A stretch of DNA of 36,574 bases, taken from the NCBI GenBank assembly GCA_013204545.1, contig JABMNN010000001.1, forward strand, positions 1 to 36,574, given 5' to 3'. Every line of letters starts with the position of its first letter. The stretch's first letter is position 1. A model generated the notes under the pieces. The model made no database searches. It was not told where the DNA came from and saw only the letters and a list, made by a program, of their open reading frames with translations. The stretch is from Chloroflexota bacterium (GTDB lineage Bacteria > Chloroflexota > Dehalococcoidia > Lucifugimonadales > Lucifugimonadaceae). Both the position numbers and the translations under genes were made by a program. Shown here one piece after another: positions 33,749 through 36,574 of this stretch.

Positions 33749-34351
33749 CTAGTTAGTTGCTATGTCTTGGATTTGCTTGTGGCGGGGGCAGGTGGTTTGA
33801 TGGTCGTTGGTCATGCCAGCCGATTGCATGAAGGCGTAGGTGATTGTGGGGCCGACAAATGTCATACCTCGTATTTTGAGGTCTTTACTTAAGGCGATCG
33901 ATTCGACCGTTGCTCCAGCAGGTACATCGTTCATCGATGCGAAGTTTGGTTGAAGTGGTTTGCTGTTAGCGACGAACGACCAGAAGTAGTTGTTTAGCGA
34001 ACCATGTTCTTTTTGAATGGCGAGTGCGACATTGGCGTTTTTGACCGCTGCGTTGACTTTGAGTTTGTTGCGGATGATGCCTTCGTTTTGGAGTAGGTCA
34101 GCAATTTTCATGTCATCGTAGTTGGCTACTTTTTCTAATTCAAAATTGTCGAAGGCTTGGCGGTAGGTTTTGCGTCGTTTGAGGATGGTCTCCCATGAGA
34201 GTCCGGCCTGCGCGCCTTCGAGGATTAGGAGTTCGAACAGGTGACGATCGTCGTGGATGGGTACACCCCATTCTTCGTCGTGGTACACCTCGTATATGGG
34301 CGATCCGGTGCCGAAGCAGCGGGTGCCGGCGAGAGGGAAGTTGGTGACCAT
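33749..34351 (-). CDS. tag: DNA-3-methyladenine glycosylase I (Tag)
   Basis: A 200-residue base excision repair enzyme that removes 3-methyladenine from DNA. Tag family marks are Cys12, His24 (Y-H-D-E-E-W-G), then G-L-S-W-E-T-I-L-K-R-R, and the C-terminal zinc ligands His184 and Cys188 in N-D-H-Q-T-T-C, the same spacing as in the well-studied enzyme. The four ligands of the zinc snap are therefore present. Length is normal. Confidence 0.95.
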   Translation of the reverse strand: MVTNFPLAGTRCFGTGSPIYEVYHDEEWGVPIHDDRHLFELLILEGAQAGLSWETILKRRKTYRQAFDNFELEKVANYDDMKIADLLQNEGIIRNKLKVNAAVKNANVALAIQKEHGSLNNYFWSFVANSKPLQPNFASMNDVPAGATVESIALSKDLKIRGMTFVGPTITYAFMQSAGMTNDHQTTCPRHKQIQDIATN

Positions 34352-34866
34352 GGACTTGAGGTTATCGCGAGTGAGGCGTGATCCGGTAGGAAGGGATGGC
34401 GGTAAGGTCAGTTACTTAGTATTGCCGGAGCGTCGCGGAACCACTTGAAATGAGGTAAACGACAGTCAGCTGAACCCCAGATAATTGAGGCTTACCGTTG
34501 GATTTGCTCTGTGTGAATTCATAGTGCATGCCGTCGTACGCCATTAGCCTCGTGTCGTTGCACTGATTTCGAGTGTTTACACACTTGTTGACTCGTAGTC
34601 GTGGGGCGACCGAGTAGGGCAGAGGTTTACCGCTACCAATAATGCGAGAGCGCCAACAAATATCATGATCACCACGTTACCAAGTGTCATGGCGGGTACA
34701 GACGGTCTGAAGAGTCGCTTCCAGAGTGGAGTATTGGCTATCAGTAAATTAGTTATCGTCACTGTTGATAGCATCTGTGCTTCGTAGGTACGAAGCAATG
34801 CCGTAACATGTGTGGTCAGTTTGACTTCGTGTGTTGTCGGACTTTGGTTGAACAAAGGATCGGGTT
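34352..34866. other. Intergenic region of about 0.5 kb upstream of the DtxR-like regulator
   Basis: No RNA gene seen. A minus-strand open frame (34577-34855) with one hydrophobic helix (about residues 56-82) exists, but its start sits on the ribosome site of the next gene and it runs across the 20-bp palindrome at 34778-34797; I treat it as doubtful. The rest shows no recognisable family. Confidence 0.5.
34778..34797. promoter_or_regulatory. 20-bp palindrome, candidate operator of the DtxR-family regulator
   Basis: TGCTTCGTAGGTACGAAGCA has perfect 9-bp arms around a GG centre, ending 69 bp before the regulator's start. DtxR-family proteins bind palindromes of about this length, often upstream of their own gene. 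The sequence differs from the known iron box and Mn box, so binding is inference. Confidence 0.55.
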
Positions 34867-35574
34867 ATGGCTGAACAGGAAAAGCGTTCGGGTCCTCGGC
34901 TTACACAGGCGATGGAGAATTATCTGTTGTCGATATATGTCGTTTTAGAGCGAGGCGGCAAGGTGAGTAATTCAAACCTTGTTGATCAGTTAAGACGGGT
35001 GCCTGCGAGTGAAAATTTGGGTACATCGTTACCTGCTGTTTCAGGAATGCTTCGGCGCATGGAGAAGGAGTCGCTTATTCGTTTGGGCGACAGTCGCGAT
35101 ATTGATCTGACACCGAAAGGCCGCGGATTAGCGGAATCGATGATTCGGAAGCACCGATTGGCGGCTCGGATGGTGGTTGATTTGCTAAATGTTCCGCTTC
35201 ACGAGGTGGATGCTGAAGCACATATGTTGGAGCACGCTCTTTCAGATTCCTTAGAGAAGCGTATTCAGGAGAAGCTAGGGAACCCGAAGACAGATCCGTT
35301 TGGGCAGCCAATTCCGGGCAGCGGGTACCGGGAGCCTAAAGGAATCGTAACTCTCGACAAGGCCCCTGTGGGAGTTCCGATGGTTGTAGATCGTATTCCA
35401 GAGGATGATGCGGAGTTGGTGGCGTATCTGTACGAGAGCGGCGTTTTACCTGATGTTCAAGTGATTGTTGCTGATGTCGCTCCATACCGAGGCGTCGTGA
35501 CGCTCAAGATCGGAGATGAGATCGCTGTGCTGGGTTACAACGTTTCGAGTGAGATTAGGTTGCGTGAGATTTAA
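34867..35574 (+). CDS. DtxR-family metal-dependent regulator
   Basis: A 235-residue iron- or manganese-dependent repressor. Residues about 10-80 are the winged helix (M-E-N-Y-L-L-S-I-Y, L-P-A-V-S-G-M-L-R-R-M-E-K-E), then R-K-H-R-L-A-A-R-M and D-A-E-A-H-M-L-E-H-A-L-S form the dimerisation and metal-binding part with E-x2-H ligands, and the C-terminal third (about 160-235) is a FeoA/SH3-like domain. An insertion around V-P-A-S-E-N-L-G-T in the HTH is longer than in DtxR. ATG 34867 has AAAGGA 7 bases upstream. Confidence 0.9.
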   Translation: MAEQEKRSGPRLTQAMENYLLSIYVVLERGGKVSNSNLVDQLRRVPASENLGTSLPAVSGMLRRMEKESLIRLGDSRDIDLTPKGRGLAESMIRKHRLAARMVVDLLNVPLHEVDAEAHMLEHALSDSLEKRIQEKLGNPKTDPFGQPIPGSGYREPKGIVTLDKAPVGVPMVVDRIPEDDAELVAYLYESGVLPDVQVIVADVAPYRGVVTLKIGDEIAVLGYNVSSEIRLREI

Positions 35575-35644
35575 GTGGCCGGGTGGTTTTCTAACCTGAT
35601 GGTTGGAGAATGACAGGGTCGACAGATCACGCTGTTTGATGTTG

Positions 35645-35674
35645 ATTGCCACGTCGTTCCTCCTCACAATGACA
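35645..35674. repeat. REP-like intergenic repeat, copy 2
   Basis: Matches the element at 9343-9372 at 29 of 30 positions. It lies in the 130-bp gap between the DtxR-like regulator and the enolase-superfamily gene. Confidence 0.65.
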
Positions 35675-35706
35675 GTTTTCTACGTGGGCGATTGATGGAG
35701 CGAATC

Positions 35707-36574
35707 ATGAAGATCGTTGATGTTGAGCTTGTTCAGTTCAGAATGCCGACGTATAGCCACGGTACTAAGTGGGGATATGCGGTAGATGGCAAGCAGCTTG
35801 ACGGCATTCAGATATTGACGAAGATCGTGACCGATGAAGGCATCGAAGGTTATGCGACCGGTGGGGTTCATTCTTACTTTTACGGTGCATCGGTTGATGA
35901 AATTGAGCGGTTGGTCAAGCCGTTACTTGTTGGGCAGGACCCAATGGACCGTGGGTTGCTGTGGGAGTGGATGAAGAGCAACCGCGGATTTTCGGAGGCG
36001 CTAATTGGCAACATCGATTCAGCTTTGTGGGATTTGGCGGGTCGAGCGGCAGGGCAGTCGGTTGCTTCGATGATGGGTCGGGTTCGGACAAAGGCCAAGG
36101 CTTACGCCTCGACGGCTCCGAACATCGGTTCGCCGGACGTTTACGCCAAGCTACTCTGGAGAGTCGGGATAGCGGCTACACGGCGTTCAAAATTCACGCT
36201 TATATCTATGCCGATCCTTCGACTTTAGAAGCTACCCCTAGCAAACCTGCTTCACCGAAGGCTGATCTCGAAGTGTGCGAGGCGGTTTACGACGCTGTTG
36301 GTGATTCGATGGATTTGATGCTTGATCCGTGGGGTGTTTATTCGCTTCAGGAATCGTTGATGGTTGGTCGTGAGATCGAGCAGATGGGTTTTTACTTCTT
36401 CGAGCACCCGATGGACGAACGGGCGGTTGAGCCTTACAGGCGGCTGTCGGCTGAGCTAGAGATTCCGATATGTGGTCCGGAGTTGGCTGCTGGAATGCAC
36501 TATTCGCGGGCTGAGTGGGTTGCGCAGAAGGCGACCGATATTAGGCGGATCGACGTGAATTTTGGTGGTTTAAC
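35707..36574 (+). CDS. Enolase-superfamily (mandelate racemase/muconate lactonizing) enzyme, frameshifted and cut by the window end
   Basis: Residues 1-148 read in one frame: N-terminal capping domain M-K-I-V-D-V-E-L-V-Q-F-R and I-D-S-A-L-W-D-L-A-G. After A-K at 36150 one G is missing; the protein resumes in another frame with A-T-L-E-S-R-D-S-G-Y-T-A-F-K-I-H-A-Y, then metal ligands D in L-D-P-W-G, E in F-E-H-P-M-D-E and E in G-P-E-L-A. The KxH pair at the start of the barrel is typical of acid-sugar dehydratases. The last base of the window is still coding. Start ATG 35707 follows GGAG; 35695 is an alternative. Either a real pseudogene or a one-base sequencing error. Confidence 0.85.

Noticed and set aside
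34577-34855. A small membrane protein gene on the minus strand
   Set aside because: One hydrophobic helix is seen, but the start overlaps the ribosome site of the DtxR-like gene and the frame crosses the 20-bp palindrome; no promoter room.

Overview
The window looks like about 36.6 kb of a bacterial chromosome from a marine or groundwater Chloroflexota, possibly SAR202/Dehalococcoidia-like. This is inferred from the mix of a stand-alone F420 ligase (CofE), DUF2723 and DUF3179 proteins, an archaellin-type class III signal-peptide protein, a double-REC regulator pair, and RraA, bicupin and enolase-superfamily genes. Many starts are TTG or GTG and GC looks intermediate. No marker gene fixes the taxon. 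There is one RNA gene, tRNA-Asn(GUU). I see no rRNA, CRISPR array, transposase or phage module. Layout: (1) 1-403 is non-coding palindromic repeat debris. (2) 407-3033 holds a DUF2723 membrane protein, cofE, and a small zinc-ribbon-like protein read convergently. (3) 3187-8094 is a corrinoid uptake locus: a SufR-like HTH regulator with a 16-bp palindrome upstream, then a cobalamin riboswitch ending in an intrinsic terminator, then btuC-, btuF- and btuD-like genes; BtuD carries an extra C-terminal domain. (4) 8236-11604 has an NAD-dependent epimerase and, on the minus strand, a histidine phosphatase plus cobQ, which adds corrinoid synthesis or salvage. (5) 11772-16136 is a MacB/LolD-type ABC exporter: an ATPase and a 1201-residue double-FtsX permease. 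(6) 16240-18188 has mobA-like and DUF3179 genes on the minus strand. (7) 18529-22237 is a catabolic-looking plus-strand run: RraA-like, zinc alcohol dehydrogenase and two paralogous bicupins. It faces a minus-strand pair of PLP enzymes (SelA-like and threonine-aldolase-like, 22345-24681). (8) 24682-28288 has an AT-rich gap of about 0.8 kb, an archaellin/class III pilin gene, a strong bidirectional terminator, and two tandem paralogous double-receiver response regulators. (9) 28540-36574 holds fluC, a UBP zinc finger protein, an SDR oxidoreductase, tRNA-Asn, a PD40 lipoprotein, a MATE-like exporter, tag, a DtxR-family regulator with a 20-bp palindrome upstream, and a frameshifted enolase-superfamily gene cut by the window end. 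How the genes may work together: riboswitch-controlled BtuCFD would import corrinoids, with CobQ and perhaps the phosphatase finishing them. CofE points to F420-dependent redox enzymes elsewhere in the genome, and MobA to molybdoenzymes. Degenerate palindromic repeats are scattered between genes, and one copy is translated in frame inside cobQ. The parts most worth a second look are the bacterial archaellin with its double-receiver neighbours (one with a poly-G tract breaking its 5' frame), the extra domain on BtuD, and the two candidate operators.
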